Of a stretch of 64,000 nt of DNA, positions 1-8,878 are shown piece after piece. Every line of letters begins with the position of its first letter. Position 1 is the first letter of the stretch. The notes under the pieces are model-generated. The model did not search any database and was not told the DNA's origin. It was given only the letters and a program-made list of their open reading frames with translations. The translations under genes were made by a program, and so were the position numbers. Origin of the DNA: Aminobacter carboxidus (GTDB taxonomy: Bacteria; Pseudomonadota; Alphaproteobacteria; Rhizobiales; Rhizobiaceae); contig NZ_JACZEP010000002.1 in NCBI RefSeq assembly GCF_014863355.1, positions 372,001 through 436,000 of the forward strand. Reading direction: 5' to 3'.

Positions 1-420
1 CTGATCAAGTGGGCCGGTGCGGCCTATCTGCTCTATCTCGGCATCAAGGCGCTTCGCGCCGGGCCGATGGAGATGGCGTCGGTCGAGGTTCAGGAAGGCG
101 GCGGCGAGGCCAGGGCAATTTCGGCGCTGCGCTGCTTCCTGATGGGGTTCGTCACCAACGCGCTCAACCCCAAGGCCGTGTTGTTCTTCCTGCCCCTGTT
201 CACGGCGATGGTCAGCCACGAAACACCGGCCGCGGTGAAGGGCGTCTACGGCCTGCTGATGGCGGTGGTGCTGATCGCCTGGTTCGTCCGCGTGTCGATG
301 TTCTTCACCATGGCCTCGGTGCGCGAGCGCTTCGTTGCCTGGGGCCGCTGGTTCAACAAGGTGACCGGCATGATCTTCATCGGGCTTGGCGTGAAGCTCG
401 CCACCGTGCAGGCCGGCTGA
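1..420 (+). CDS. LysE/RhtB family amino-acid exporter (5'-truncated by window edge)
   Basis: The reading frame is open from base 1 and ends in TGA, so only the last 139 residues are visible. They contain the LysE-type stretch LIKWAGAAYLLYLGIKALRA, then a cytoplasmic loop, then FLMGFVTNALNPKAVLFFLP, the conserved NPK-type motif of the family, followed by two more hydrophobic segments. LysE/RhtB proteins of about 205 residues export amino acids or their analogues across the inner membrane; the substrate cannot be told from sequence. The stop overlaps the start of the next gene, suggesting co-transcription. Family call is firm, substrate unknown. Confidence 0.88.
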   Translation: MIKWAGAAYLLYLGIKALRAGPMEMASVEVQEGGGEARAISALRCFLMGFVTNALNPKAVLFFLPLFTAMVSHETPAAVKGVYGLLMAVVLIAWFVRVSMFFTMASVRERFVAWGRWFNKVTGMIFIGLGVKLATVQAG

Positions 421-914
421 TGCGGTTTCAGGCGCTGATCGCTGTGATTGCGGTGCTGTCGGCGACGACGGCCCAAGCGGCATGCCCGATCGAGCTTGCC
501 GTCTATGGCGACCGCGACGGCGCCGCCGAGATCGACTTCCGGCCGACGCTGGAATCGGCAACCGTGACCAACAGCTTCAAGATGGTGATGGACAATTCCA
601 TCGTGCTCGACGGCGTGGTGATGTGGTCGCAGGACGTGGCGCGGCCGAATGGCATGCTGATGCACCAATGCCCCGAGGGCGATGTGACCGGCGAAGAGAT
701 CGAAGCCTGCACGGTGTGGCAAGGCGTGATCTACAGCGTCGACGAACAGGGCAATGTCGGGCTTCTGCCGCGTGAGCGGATCGCGGCTGCTGCGCCGAAG
801 AAGCTGATCTTCTCCGACCTGGGCCACGGGCTCAGGACATCCGCTGCCTATGGTCCCCAAGGCTTCTCCAAAGTGCCGTGGGACGTGTTCGAGCTGAAGG
901 GGTGCCAGGAATGA
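420..914 (+). CDS. Secreted hypothetical protein
   Basis: This 164-residue protein begins with a clear signal peptide (MRFQALIAVIAVLSATTAQA, cleavage probably after AQA), so it is likely periplasmic. Mature residues include cysteines near the N terminus (AACPIE), in the middle (HQCPEG, EACTVW) and at the C terminus (KGCQE), compatible with two disulfides. No family recognised. The ATG overlaps the stop of the exporter gene, and its own stop overlaps the next ATG, so it sits in a tight three-gene run. The annotation as a real gene rests on the signal peptide and the translational coupling. Confidence 0.8.
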   Translation: MRFQALIAVIAVLSATTAQAACPIELAVYGDRDGAAEIDFRPTLESATVTNSFKMVMDNSIVLDGVVMWSQDVARPNGMLMHQCPEGDVTGEEIEACTVWQGVIYSVDEQGNVGLLPRERIAAAAPKKLIFSDLGHGLRTSAAYGPQGFSKVPWDVFELKGCQE

Positions 915-1666
915 GCGCTCAGGGAAAAGTCCTGTTGGTAACCGGCGGCAGCCGCGGCATCGGTGCCGCCACCTGCCGGCTGGCTGCCAAGGCCGGCTAC
1001 CACGTTGCCATCAACTATGCGTCGAACGAAGCCGCGGCAAACGCGTTGGTGGCCGAGATCAAGGCATCGGGTGGCGAGGCGATCGCGATCAAGGGCGATG
1101 TCGGCAACGAGGCCGACGTGCTTGGAATGTTCGCCGAGGTCGACCGGACTTATGGCCGGCTCGACGCCTTCGTCAACAATGCCGGGGTTGTCGACATGAA
1201 GGCGCGGGTCGACGAGATGAGCGCCTTCAGGCTGGAGCGCATGATGCGCATTAATGTCGTGGGCTCGATCCTGTGTGCCCGCGAGGCGGTCAAGCGGATG
1301 TCGAGCCTGCATGGCGGTGCTGGTGGCGCCATCGTCAACATCTCGTCGGCGGCAGCGACCCTTGGATCGCCCGGCGAATATGTCGACTATGCCGCCTCGA
1401 AAGGCGCGATCGACACCTTCACCATCGGACTTGCCAAGGAGATTGCAACCGAGGGCGTGCGCGTCAACGCGGTACGGCCCGGCATCATCGACACCGAAAT
1501 CCATGCCTCGGGCGGACAGCCGGACCGGATTGCCGCCATTCGCGGCCTGGTGCCGATGAAGCGCGAAGGCAAGGCTGAAGAAGTTGCCCATGCCGTCATC
1601 TGGCTTTTGTCGGATGAGGCATCATATACGACGGGCTCAATTTTGAACGTGAGCGGCGGCCGCTGA
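911..1666 (+). CDS. SDR family oxidoreductase
   Basis: A classical short-chain dehydrogenase/reductase of 251 residues. Visible motifs are the Rossmann glycine motif TGGSRGIG (about residues 11-18), NNAG (about residue 90), and the catalytic S and YAASK (about residues 145-165). The segment after the glycine motif (INYASNE) is compatible with NADP(H) binding, but this is inference. The chosen ATG overlaps the preceding stop as ATGA; an upstream in-frame ATG at 878 lies inside the previous gene. The substrate is unknown: such proteins range from glucose dehydrogenases to FabG-like reductases. Confidence 0.9.
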   Translation: MSAQGKVLLVTGGSRGIGAATCRLAAKAGYHVAINYASNEAAANALVAEIKASGGEAIAIKGDVGNEADVLGMFAEVDRTYGRLDAFVNNAGVVDMKARVDEMSAFRLERMMRINVVGSILCAREAVKRMSSLHGGAGGAIVNISSAAATLGSPGEYVDYAASKGAIDTFTIGLAKEIATEGVRVNAVRPGIIDTEIHASGGQPDRIAAIRGLVPMKREGKAEEVAHAVIWLLSDEASYTTGSILNVSGGR

Positions 1667-1692
1667 GCGCGCCCCAGGAGAAGGACAGGACA

Positions 1693-3099
1693 ATGGCATA
1701 TGACGTCGTCGTAATCGGATCGGGCCCAGGCGGCTATGTGTGCGCCATCAAGGCAGCACAGCTCGGATTGAAGGTCGCCGTGGTCGAGAAGAACGCGACC
1801 TTCGGCGGCACCTGCCTGAACATCGGCTGCATTCCCTCCAAGGCGCTGCTGCATGCCTCCGAGATGCTGGCCGAGGCGCAGCATTCGTTCGACGCGCTCG
1901 GCGTCGAGGTCGGCACGCCGAAGATGAACCTGAAGAAGATGATGGCGCACAAGGATGCGACTGTCGCCGCCAACGTCAACGGCGTGTCGTTCCTGTTTAA
2001 GAAGAACAAGATCGACAGTTTCCAGGGCACCGGCAAAGTGCTCGGCGCCGGCAAGGTTGGCGTCACCGGTGTCGACGGCAAGACGCAGGAAATCGAGACC
2101 AAGAACATCGTCATCGCCACTGGCTCTGACGTTGCCGGCATTCCGGGCGTCGACGTTGCCTTCGACGAAAAGGTGATCATCTCGTCGACAGGCGGCCTGT
2201 CGCTGGAAAAGGTGCCTGCTCATCTGGTGGTTGTCGGCGGTGGCGTCATCGGCCTCGAGCTCGGCTCGGTGTGGGCGCGCCTCGGCGCCAAGGTAACCGT
2301 GGTCGAATATCTCGACACCATCCTGGGCGGTATGGACGGCGACGTCGCCAAGCAGTTCCAGCGCATGCTGGCCAAGCAGGGCTTCGAGTTCAAGCTCGGT
2401 TCCAAGGTGACGGGTGTCGCCAAGGCCAAGAAGGGCGCGACTGTGACCTTCGAGCCGGTCAAGGGCGGTGCCGCCGAGACCATCGAGGCTGACGTCGTGC
2501 TGGTCGCCACCGGCCGCAGGCCCTACACCGACGGCCTCGGCCTCAAGGAAGCCGGCGTCGAGATGGACGAGCGCGGTCGGATCAAGACCGACGGCCACCT
2601 GCGCACCAACGTTGCCGGCATCTATGCCATCGGCGACGTCGTCGTCGGCCCGATGCTGGCGCACAAGGCCGAGGACGAAGGCGTTGCGGTTGCCGAGATC
2701 ATCGCCGGCCAGGCCGGCCATGTGAACTACGACGTCATTCCCGGCGTGGTCTACACCAGCCCCGAAGTCGCTTCGGTCGGCAAGACCGAGGAAGAGCTGA
2801 AGAAGGCGGGCATCGCCTACAAGGCGGGCAAGTTCCCATTCACCGCCAATGGGCGGGCGCGCGCCATGCTGCACACCGACGGCTTCGTCAAGGTTTTGGC
2901 CGACAAGGACAGCGACAAGGTGCTTGGCGTTCACATCGTCGGCTTCGGTGCCGGCGAGATGATCCACGAGGCGGCAGTGCTGATGGAGTTCGGCGGATCG
3001 TCGGAAGACCTCGGCCGGACCTGCCATGCGCATCCGACCATGTCGGAAGCGGTCAAGGAAGCGGCACTCGCCACCTTCTTCAAGCCGATTCACATGTAA
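1693..3099 (+). CDS. lpdA: Dihydrolipoamide dehydrogenase (E3)
   Basis: A 468-residue flavoprotein disulfide reductase that reoxidises lipoamide in 2-oxoacid dehydrogenase or glycine cleavage complexes using NAD+. The N-terminal FAD motif GSGPGG, the redox-active disulfide [13 protein letters not shown] (about residues 39-51), the NAD-binding [13 protein letters not shown] and the C-terminal HAHPTMSE catalytic His-Glu motif are all present. Length is typical of E3. A GGAGAAGGACAGGACA stretch precedes the ATG. No E1 or E2 gene is adjacent, so which complex it serves is not shown here; the gene is followed by a strong terminator. Confidence 0.95.
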   Translation: MAYDVVVIGSGPGGYVCAIKAAQLGLKVAVVEKNATFGGTCLNIGCIPSKALLHASEMLAEAQHSFDALGVEVGTPKMNLKKMMAHKDATVAANVNGVSFLFKKNKIDSFQGTGKVLGAGKVGVTGVDGKTQEIETKNIVIATGSDVAGIPGVDVAFDEKVIISSTGGLSLEKVPAHLVVVGGGVIGLELGSVWARLGAKVTVVEYLDTILGGMDGDVAKQFQRMLAKQGFEFKLGSKVTGVAKAKKGATVTFEPVKGGAAETIEADVVLVATGRRPYTDGLGLKEAGVEMDERGRIKTDGHLRTNVAGIYAIGDVVVGPMLAHKAEDEGVAVAEIIAGQAGHVNYDVIPGVVYTSPEVASVGKTEEELKKAGIAYKAGKFPFTANGRARAMLHTDGFVKVLADKDSDKVLGVHIVGFGAGEMIHEAAVLMEFGGSSEDLGRTCHAHPTMSEAVKEAALATFFKPIHM

Positions 3100-3137
3100 T
3101 CGGCGGATCTTTTCGATCCGTGCGAACCAAAGTGAAA

Positions 3138-3170
3138 CGGCCCGCTCGGTGAGCGGGCCGTTTGCTTTTT
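3138..3170 (+). terminator. Rho-independent terminator after lpdA
   Basis: A perfect 10-bp GC-rich stem (3138-3147 with 3151-3160) closes on a 3-nt GGT loop and is followed by TTTGCTTTTT. It lies 38 nt past the lpdA stop and just before the convergent minus-strand gene. Confidence 0.9.
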
Positions 3171-3182
3171 CAGCTTTAGCCG

Positions 3183-3533
3183 TTAGCCACCTGATGGTGC
3201 CGGGGCCGGTGCCGTGGTGCCGCCGCCCGAAGGCGCGGGTTCGGCCGGAGCCGGAGTGGCAGGTGCGGGCTCAGCCGGAGCTGGTGCGGGCGCAGGCTCG
3301 GCAGGTGCAGGCGCCATGGTGCCCGACGGTGCCGGTGCAGGCTCGGCCGGAGCTGGTGCGGGGGCCGGTTCTGTCGCTGCCGGCGGTTCAGCTGGTGCCG
3401 GTGCTTCCGCGGTCTTGGGACCGAAGATATAATAGGCCACCGCGGCGAGCAGCACGACGATGATGGCTATCAGCCATGTGCTGCCCATGCTCGACTGGCC
3501 GGCTGGGCGTCCTGGATCTGGATTGTTCACCAT
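3183..3533 (-). CDS. Pro/Ala-rich membrane-anchored hypothetical protein
   Basis: A 116-residue protein with a short N-terminal cytoplasmic segment, one transmembrane helix (TWLIAIIVVLLAAVAYYIFG) and a C-terminal tail of about 75 residues built almost entirely of Pro, Ala and Glu in repeating PAPAEPAPAPA units. The ATG at 3533 is chosen because GGGAGATCTCA precedes it; longer forms add an implausible N terminus. The tail would project into the periplasm as an extended spacer, similar in character to TonB- or FtsN-like linkers, but no binding domain follows. Function unknown; the low-complexity tail makes homology searches unreliable. Confidence 0.72.
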   Translation of the reverse strand: MVNNPDPGRPAGQSSMGSTWLIAIIVVLLAAVAYYIFGPKTAEAPAPAEPPAATEPAPAPAPAEPAPAPSGTMAPAPAEPAPAPAPAEPAPATPAPAEPAPSGGGTTAPAPAPSGG

Positions 3534-3625
3534 TGAGATCTCCCTCAGCTGCGCTCCGCAATCATTGCGTGAACATCGCAATCAACGCGCGAAGGGCGTT
3601 TCGGTTTCACATTGACGTGAAATTT

Positions 3626-3659
3626 TCGAAACGAAGATCAGTTTGTCGAAACGAAGATC
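3626..3659. repeat. Tandem 14-bp direct repeat, 20-bp period (candidate operator)
   Basis: TCGAAACGAAGATC occurs exactly at 3626-3639 and again at 3646-3659. Each copy contains a TCG/CGA half-symmetry (TTCG-AAA-CGAA in the first). The copies lie between two divergently transcribed genes, and the 20-bp period would place two bound proteins on nearly the same face of the helix. Confidence 0.6.
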
Positions 3660-3719
3660 CGGGGTGGCGGCGTTTCGCCACGCCGCCAAGCCCGGGAAAG
3701 AGGAATAGGCTCGATCAAA

Positions 3720-4217
3720 TTGCAGCGAGCCGAGGCCAAAAACATGCCCGTGGTGCCTGTCCTGTCCCATGCCGAGCAAATCCTGCCCGGCGCGAGTTTT
3801 ACCGACAGCTTCGCGGTGGTGGTCCGTGGTCAGCGCCTCGATGTCGGGACCGCCGCCGAGCGGGTTTTCCGCCATCGGCCGCGTTGGATCGGTGCTCTGA
3901 TGGCGCTGCGTAACCTTCTGGTCAGGCCGTTCGGGCTGAAGACGCGCGACGAAGACCTTGCGCCGGAACTGGAGCGGAAAGGCATGTTCCCGGTGCTGAG
4001 CCAGTCGGAGCGGCGGATGGTGCTCGGGCTGGACGACCGCCATCTCGATTTCCGCCTGCTTGTCGAATTGAAGGAGCTTGGCGACGGCCGCCAGGAGGTG
4101 AGCGCCACGACGCTGGTCAAGCCGCACAATCTGCTGGGGCGGGCTTATCTCTGCGCCGTGATGCCGTTCCACAAGGTTATCGTGCCGGCGATGCTGGCGC
4201 GGGCCGCCAAGCCGTAG
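3720..4217 (+). CDS. DUF2867 domain protein
   Basis: A protein of up to 165 residues resembling the DUF2867 family, seen in the central LALGxDDRHLDFRL-type segment (here VLGLDDRHLDFRLLVE) and the C-terminal NLLGRAYLCAVMPFHKVIVP, a semi-hydrophobic tail typical of the family. Biochemical role unknown. The start is uncertain: TTG at 3720 has an AGAGGA stretch about 14 nt upstream, while ATG at 3744 (MPVVPVLSHA) gives 157 residues and a more family-like N terminus. It is divergent from the Pro-rich membrane gene, with a tandem repeat between them. Confidence 0.75.
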   Translation: MQRAEAKNMPVVPVLSHAEQILPGASFTDSFAVVVRGQRLDVGTAAERVFRHRPRWIGALMALRNLLVRPFGLKTRDEDLAPELERKGMFPVLSQSERRMVLGLDDRHLDFRLLVELKELGDGRQEVSATTLVKPHNLLGRAYLCAVMPFHKVIVPAMLARAAKP

Positions 4218-4250
4218 CAACCGTGCGTCCAGACGGGCGCGCGGTAAAAT

Positions 4251-5327
4251 TCAGCGATCGGCTGACGTGACGGTGTAGCCTGCCTTGCGGAACAGCTCGA
4301 CCAGCCCGTCGGGGCCGGGCAGGTGCAGCGCGCCGACGGCCATGAAGGCGTCGCCGGCATTGATGAGCGGTTCGGCACGCTCGACCATGGTCTTGTTGCG
4401 CGTCGTAACCATCGCTTCCTCAAAGGCGGCGTAGCTCTGCTCGTCGCCCGCTGCACTGGGCAGCGCGTTGCGGAACAGCGGCCAGAACATGCCGGTGTCG
4501 CCGCGCTGGTAGAGCACCACCATCGTTTCGATGACGTCGTCCATGCGGTCGCCGAGCTTGAGGGTTTCGACCAGGCCCTTGATGTGGAATTCGAGAGGCA
4601 GCGACGCCATCGCGGAGAGCTGGTCGGCAGCACTTTCGAGGCCCTTGACCTCCTTGCCGGCAGCCTTGGCCTGCTGTGCCAGCAGGATGTCGAGCACCGG
4701 CGCGCCGCCGGACTTGCGGGCAAGCTCGCAGGCCGGAAGGGCGACCATCGCCGACAGCATCCACGGCTTCATCTTGGTGACGCTGGCGGGCGGGATACCG
4801 CGCGCCTCGAGTGCCGCGTTGACGACCTTGGCGTCCTCCGGCGACAGCAGCGACGGCAGCGTGGTGGCGTCGGTGAACATCATCAGCTCGGGCTTCTTCA
4901 TCAGGCTGGCGACCATCGCCTGCTGGTCGAGCACATCGGTGGTTTCGATGACCAGCGTGTGGGCGGCGTCGAAGGCCTTTTGCGCCGCCGGTTGAAGGCT
5001 GGTAACGCGCGGATCGGTGACATGCATGGTGCCGTAGAGCCAGGACGGCTTCCGGCCCGGCGTTTCCAGTTTCCACAACAGGCCCTGGCCGTTGAGCGTC
5101 TTCTTTGCCTCTGCCTCGATCTTGCCGAGTAGTGCCGGGTCGCTGTTCTGCAGCTCGGCCAGCATGTCAGAGCCGGTGCAGACAGGTGCAGCGGCCTGCG
5201 CCTTGGAGGCGAGCAGGAAGGCTGCGCCGAAAAACAGGATGAAGAACAGCACGTTGAGCGCTGCAAGCAGCTTCAGCGACAACAGCGAGGCGCGATCGGC
5301 AAAGGCAACGAAACGTGTCATGGCCAT
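4251..5327 (-). CDS. TraB/GumN family protein
   Basis: A 358-residue protein with an N-terminal hydrophobic segment (about residues 15-45, ending SKAQA) that may be a signal peptide or anchor. It has the TraB/GumN signature near the start of the domain (WLYGTMHVTDPR) and at the end (AVGALHLPGPDGLVELFRKA), where the paired GxxH motifs are thought to bind metal in this metalloprotease-like superfamily. Bacterial members are poorly characterised; GumN itself lies near xanthan genes in Xanthomonas. No polysaccharide gene is adjacent here, so no role is assigned. It is transcribed in the same direction as xerC, which lies upstream. Confidence 0.85.
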   Translation of the reverse strand: MAMTRFVAFADRASLLSLKLLAALNVLFFILFFGAAFLLASKAQAAAPVCTGSDMLAELQNSDPALLGKIEAEAKKTLNGQGLLWKLETPGRKPSWLYGTMHVTDPRVTSLQPAAQKAFDAAHTLVIETTDVLDQQAMVASLMKKPELMMFTDATTLPSLLSPEDAKVVNAALEARGIPPASVTKMKPWMLSAMVALPACELARKSGGAPVLDILLAQQAKAAGKEVKGLESAADQLSAMASLPLEFHIKGLVETLKLGDRMDDVIETMVVLYQRGDTGMFWPLFRNALPSAAGDEQSYAAFEEAMVTTRNKTMVERAEPLINAGDAFMAVGALHLPGPDGLVELFRKAGYTVTSADR

Positions 5328-5390
5328 GGTATAGCGGCCAAAAGCGGCAAAACGGTTAATGCCGTGGTGACAATTGTCGGGTCGCAGGGG

Positions 5391-6329
5391 CTAGGCGCGC
5401 GGGTGCGCCGCCTCGTAGATCTCGAGCAGCCGCGCGGTGTCGACGCCGGTGTAGATCTGGGTCGTCGACAGGGAGGCGTGGCCGAGCAGTTCCTGGATGG
5501 TGCGCAGGTCGCCGCCGCGGCCGAGCAGGTGGGTGGCGAAGGAATGGCGCAGCGCATGCGGGGTCGCCGTGTCTGGCAGGTTGAGCGCTGCGCGCATCTT
5601 GCGCATCTCGCGCTGGATGATCGCCGGGTCGAGCTGGCCGCCGCGCGCGCCGCGAAACAACGCACCATCGGCGCTCAGCAGATAGGGGCAGAGCTTGCGG
5701 TATTCGGCGACGGCCTGGAGTGCTACGGGCAGGACCGGAACCAGGCGGGTCTTGCCGCCCTTGCCCGAAATGCGCAGCACGGTGTCATTTGATGACGCCA
5801 GCTCCGCGCCGGACAGGTTGAGCGCTTCGGAAATGCGCAGGCCCGAGCCGTAGAGCAGGGTCAGCACGGCGGCGTTGCGGGCGGCGATCCATGGCTCTTC
5901 GGCAAGCTGTTCGCCAGCCGAGACGACACGCTTGGCATCGACCGCCGTCAGCGGCTTGGGCAGCGATTTCGGTTGCTTCGGCGCACGCAGCGCGGCCGAG
6001 CCGGCGGCATTGACCAGGCCCTGGCGTTCGAGAAAGCGCAGCAGCGAGCGCACGCCGGCAAGGCCACGGCCGAGCGTGCGGGCGCCGGCGCCGTCGGCGC
6101 GGCGCGAGGCAAGGAAGCCACGCAGATCGGCTGGGCGCAGGTCGCGTATGTCGGAAATGCCGGGCGCACCGCCATTGTGGCCGGTGAGGAATTGCAGGAA
6201 CTGGCGTGTGTCGCGCTCATAGGCGTCGACGGTCGAAGCAGAAAGGCGACGCTCGCCGGCAAGCGACTTCAGCCAGCCCTCGCGGGCCGATTGCAGGTCG
6301 GGTTTTGCGGCGATGAGGAATTCCTGCAT
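5391..6329 (-). CDS. xerC: Tyrosine recombinase XerC
   Basis: A 312-residue site-specific recombinase that would act with XerD at dif to resolve chromosome dimers. The N-terminal SAM-like domain spans about residues 15-105, and the catalytic domain carries the full set: Arg165 (YGSGLRISEAL), Lys190, His258 and Arg261 (HALRHSFATHLL), His284 (LGHASL) and the nucleophile Tyr293 (TQIYTGVD). Nothing suggests an integron or phage integrase, and gene length matches chromosomal XerC. The ATG at 6329 is used; the frame stays open upstream but into rimM. FtsK, its usual activator, is also in this window (37.3 kb). Confidence 0.93.
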   Translation of the reverse strand: MQEFLIAAKPDLQSAREGWLKSLAGERRLSASTVDAYERDTRQFLQFLTGHNGGAPGISDIRDLRPADLRGFLASRRADGAGARTLGRGLAGVRSLLRFLERQGLVNAAGSAALRAPKQPKSLPKPLTAVDAKRVVSAGEQLAEEPWIAARNAAVLTLLYGSGLRISEALNLSGAELASSNDTVLRISGKGGKTRLVPVLPVALQAVAEYRKLCPYLLSADGALFRGARGGQLDPAIIQREMRKMRAALNLPDTATPHALRHSFATHLLGRGGDLRTIQELLGHASLSTTQIYTGVDTARLLEIYEAAHPRA

Positions 6330-6398
6330 TGGCACTCGGCGTCCGATTGGAATATGGCAGTGTTGAACCAGTGAAGTTAGCAAGCAGTGAAGCAGGCA

Positions 6399-6995
6399 AT
6401 GGCCAAACCCCAAAACCCTATCCAGATGGCCGTGATCGGCGCCGCCCATGGCATCAAGGGCGAGTTGCGCGTCAAGACCTTTACCGGTGACCCGCTGGCC
6501 CTGGCCGACTATGGCCCGCTTTACGCCAAGGATGGGCGCGCCTTCGAGATTGCCGCAATCCGGCCGGCCAACGAGGTGGTGGTGGTGCGCTTCAAGGGCG
6601 TTGCCGACCGCAACGCGGCCGAGGCGCTGACCGGCACCGAGTTGTTCGTCGACCGTTCGGCGCTGCCTGACGATGGCGACGATGGCGAGTTCTATCATGC
6701 CGATCTCGTTGGGCTTGTTGTGCGCGACGAAAATGGCGAGCCGGTCGGCAAGGTGTTTGCCGTGCAGAATTTCGGCGGCGGCGACATCCTGGAAATCCAG
6801 TATCAGGGCCGCAAGGGGGTGCTGATCCCGTTCACACAGGCAGCGGTGCCGGTGGTCGATGTGCCAGGTGGATTCGTTGCCATCGACACGGTGGCAGCCG
6901 GGCTTGTCGAGAACGAAGACGACGATGACGCGCCCTCCGATGGCGAGTTCGACAAGCGCCCGCGCGGACCGAAGGACGCCGGGGGCAATCGCTGA
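6399..6995 (+). CDS. rimM: 16S rRNA processing protein RimM
   Basis: A 198-residue assembly factor for the head of the 30S subunit. The N-terminal domain begins [20 protein letters not shown], which is diagnostic, and the PRC-barrel domain includes [16 protein letters not shown] and [16 protein letters not shown]. An acidic tail (ENEDDDD) follows. ATG at 6399 is preferred over GTG at 6387. The stop overlaps trmD (TGATG), as expected for the conserved rimM-trmD pair. It is divergent from xerC, and rpsP, which usually precedes rimM, is not in this window. Confidence 0.95.
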   Translation: MAKPQNPIQMAVIGAAHGIKGELRVKTFTGDPLALADYGPLYAKDGRAFEIAAIRPANEVVVVRFKGVADRNAAEALTGTELFVDRSALPDDGDDGEFYHADLVGLVVRDENGEPVGKVFAVQNFGGGDILEIQYQGRKGVLIPFTQAAVPVVDVPGGFVAIDTVAAGLVENEDDDDAPSDGEFDKRPRGPKDAGGNR

Positions 6996-7693
6996 TGTTC
7001 CGCGCCACGGTGCTCACGCTCTATCCCGAGATGTTTCCGGGAGCGCTGGGGCTGTCGCTGGCGGGGCGGGCGATGGAGCGCGGCGACTGGGCGCTGGAGG
7101 CGGTGCAGATCCGCGACTTCGCCACCGACAAGCACCGCACGGTCGACGACACGCCAGCCGGCGGCGGCGCCGGCATGGTGATGCGCGCCGACATTTTGGC
7201 CAAGGCGATCGACCATGCCTCATCAGAAGGTGACGAGCGCCCGCGCATCCTGATGAGCCCGCGCGGCAAGCCGCTGACACAGGAACGGGTGCGCGAGCTC
7301 GCGGCAGGTCCGGGTGCAATGATCCTGTGCGGACGATTCGAAGGCGTCGACCAGCGCGTCATCGACGCGCGCGAGCTGGAAGAGATTTCCGTCGGCGACT
7401 TTATTCTCTCGGGCGGCGAGCCGGCGGCGCTGGTGTTGCTCGATGCCGTCGTCAGGCTTTTGCCCGGTGTGATGGGCAACGAGGTGTCGGGCGAGGAAGA
7501 GAGTTTTGAGGGTGGGCTGCTCGAGCACCCGCACTACACGCGGCCGCAGGAGTTCGAGGGGCGCGCCATTCCAGAGGTGCTGACCTCGGGCAATCATGGC
7601 AAGATTGCCAAATGGCGCCGCGCCGAGGCGGAGAAGTTGACCGAGGCGCGGCGGCCAGACCTTTGGGTCGGGCGGGTGAAGAAGAAGCTTTAG
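6995..7693 (+). CDS. trmD: tRNA (guanine-N1)-methyltransferase TrmD
   Basis: A 232-residue SPOUT methyltransferase that makes m1G37 in tRNAs reading CNN codons, preventing +1 frameshifts. The conserved N-terminal [19 protein letters not shown], the [13 protein letters not shown] segment, the trefoil-knot SAM site ([14 protein letters not shown] and [16 protein letters not shown]) and the C-terminal [14 protein letters not shown] are all visible. It overlaps rimM by one base pair set and is translationally coupled to it. Here it is followed by an opposite-strand permease gene instead of directly by rplS. Confidence 0.96.
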   Translation: MFRATVLTLYPEMFPGALGLSLAGRAMERGDWALEAVQIRDFATDKHRTVDDTPAGGGAGMVMRADILAKAIDHASSEGDERPRILMSPRGKPLTQERVRELAAGPGAMILCGRFEGVDQRVIDARELEEISVGDFILSGGEPAALVLLDAVVRLLPGVMGNEVSGEEESFEGGLLEHPHYTRPQEFEGRAIPEVLTSGNHGKIAKWRRAEAEKLTEARRPDLWVGRVKKKL

Positions 7694-7714
7694 GGGTGCG
7701 CCGCCCCTCATTCA

Positions 7715-7750
7715 CCTGCCGGCACCTTCTTCCGGTGAACGGGGAGAAGG
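7715..7750. repeat. Dispersed extragenic repeat, copy A (36 nt)
   Basis: A 36-nt segment that aligns without gaps to 26917-26952 at 29 of 36 positions. Its inner part has dyad symmetry (CCTTCT at 7725-7730 with AGAAGG at 7745-7750). It lies between the convergent 3' ends of trmD and the TSUP permease gene and resembles REP-type palindromic units. Confidence 0.6.
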
Positions 7751-7766
7751 TAGAAGCGGCGACGCC

Positions 7767-8522
7767 TCAGCCTTTCGTGAAATAGTAGAACGCCAGGAAC
7801 AGGCCGATGGCGACGACGAGGGCGCGGACGATGCCTTGCGGTACGCGGCGCGCGGTCCAGACGCCGGCATAGCCGCCGAGTGCCACGCCCGGCACCATGA
7901 TCGCGGCATGCGTCCAGGCGACGACGCCGCCGGAGGCGAAGACGGCGATGGCGACGGCGGCGATGACGATGGAGAGCATGTTCTTCAGCGCGTTGAGGCG
8001 GTGATAGTCGCCGCCTTCGGTAAGGCCGAGGGTGGCGAGCATCATCACGCCCATACCGGCGCCGAAGAAGCCGCCATAGATCGAGGTGAAGAACTGAACG
8101 ACACGGCCGGCAAGCGTTGCCGGTGCGCCTTCGGGCCGTTCGGCCAGCTTTTTCGGGCGCAGCCAGGGGCCGGCGGCGAACAGGGCTGTCGCGGCGAGCA
8201 GCAGCCAGGGGACGAGGGCGCCGAAAGCGACGTTGTCGAGGGAAAGCAGGATCAGCGCGCCGGCGAGTGCGCCCACCGCCGAGATGACGGCGAAGGCGAT
8301 GGCGCCGCGCCACATCGACCTGATGTCGTCGATGTAGGCCCAGGTCGAGGTGATGTAGCCGGGGAACTGGGCGATGGAGGAGGTGGCGTTGGCCGAGATC
8401 GGCGGGACGCCGAGCATGGTCATGGCGCCGAAGGTCAGGAAGGTGCCGCCGCCGGCGATGGCGTTGACGACGCCCGACAGGAAGCCTGCGATGAAAAGGA
8501 TGCCGACTGCGATGAGGGACAC
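7767..8522 (-). CDS. TSUP (TauE/SafE) family membrane permease
   Basis: A 251-residue integral membrane protein with about eight hydrophobic helices. The N-terminal repeat GFLSGVVNAIAGGGTFLTF, with its glycine-rich SGxxNxxAGGG motif, and the second half-repeat (YGGFFGAGMGVMML) are characteristic of the TauE/SafE family. Members export sulfite, sulfonates or other organic anions; nothing nearby points to sulfur metabolism, so the substrate is not assigned. The gene is on the minus strand between trmD and rplS and splits a gene pair that is usually contiguous. Confidence 0.9.
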   Translation of the reverse strand: MSLIAVGILFIAGFLSGVVNAIAGGGTFLTFGAMTMLGVPPISANATSSIAQFPGYITSTWAYIDDIRSMWRGAIAFAVISAVGALAGALILLSLDNVAFGALVPWLLLAATALFAAGPWLRPKKLAERPEGAPATLAGRVVQFFTSIYGGFFGAGMGVMMLATLGLTEGGDYHRLNALKNMLSIVIAAVAIAVFASGGVVAWTHAAIMVPGVALGGYAGVWTARRVPQGIVRALVVAIGLFLAFYYFTKG

Positions 8523-8878
8523 GGGCTGCCTGCCTTGCTGCTATGTTGGCCCGGTCTGTAGGAAGCCCTTGCGAATGATGCAAGCCATGGCTTGCCGATG
8601 GCGGCCGGGTGGTCCAAGGTGGATTTGGCAGCCATATCGATGCCGCAGCACGCCAGACGCGTAAAAAAGAAGCGGCAAAGGCGTGACAAATGACCGAAAT
8701 AGCGGTATGTGCCCGCCCGAACCGGACGAATAATCGACCGGACCCGTCAACAGTGACGGTGTAGTCGCCCCTGCCAGAAGACCCGCGAGGGAAGAAGGCA
8801 TAACCGAGCGGTCATTGGAACTGCAAGGCGAGCGTTGGGCGCTCTGGCTGTCGGAAGAACAAGAAGTGGATTTTTGAG
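8523..8878 (+). other. 356-nt intergenic region upstream of rplS
   Basis: No gene was recognised here. It must hold the promoters for the TSUP gene (minus) and for rplS (plus), because trmD transcription cannot easily reach rplS. It contains a candidate plus-strand promoter (8683-8711) and a 6-bp hairpin with an ACAG loop (8744-8749 with 8754-8759) in what would be the rplS leader. GAAGAACAAGAAG precedes the rplS start. Confidence 0.5.
8683..8711 (+). promoter_or_regulatory. Candidate sigma-70-type promoter for rplS
   Basis: GTGACA at 8683-8688 and TATGTG at 8706-8711 are separated by 17 nt. The -35 element matches the consensus at 5 of 6 positions, the -10 at only 3 of 6. Position fits an rplS transcript with a leader of about 160 nt. 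Confidence 0.3.

Noticed and set aside
6330-6698. N-terminal extension of XerC to 6698 on the minus strand
   Set aside because: It overlaps rimM, which is well supported, and the extra 123 residues look random.
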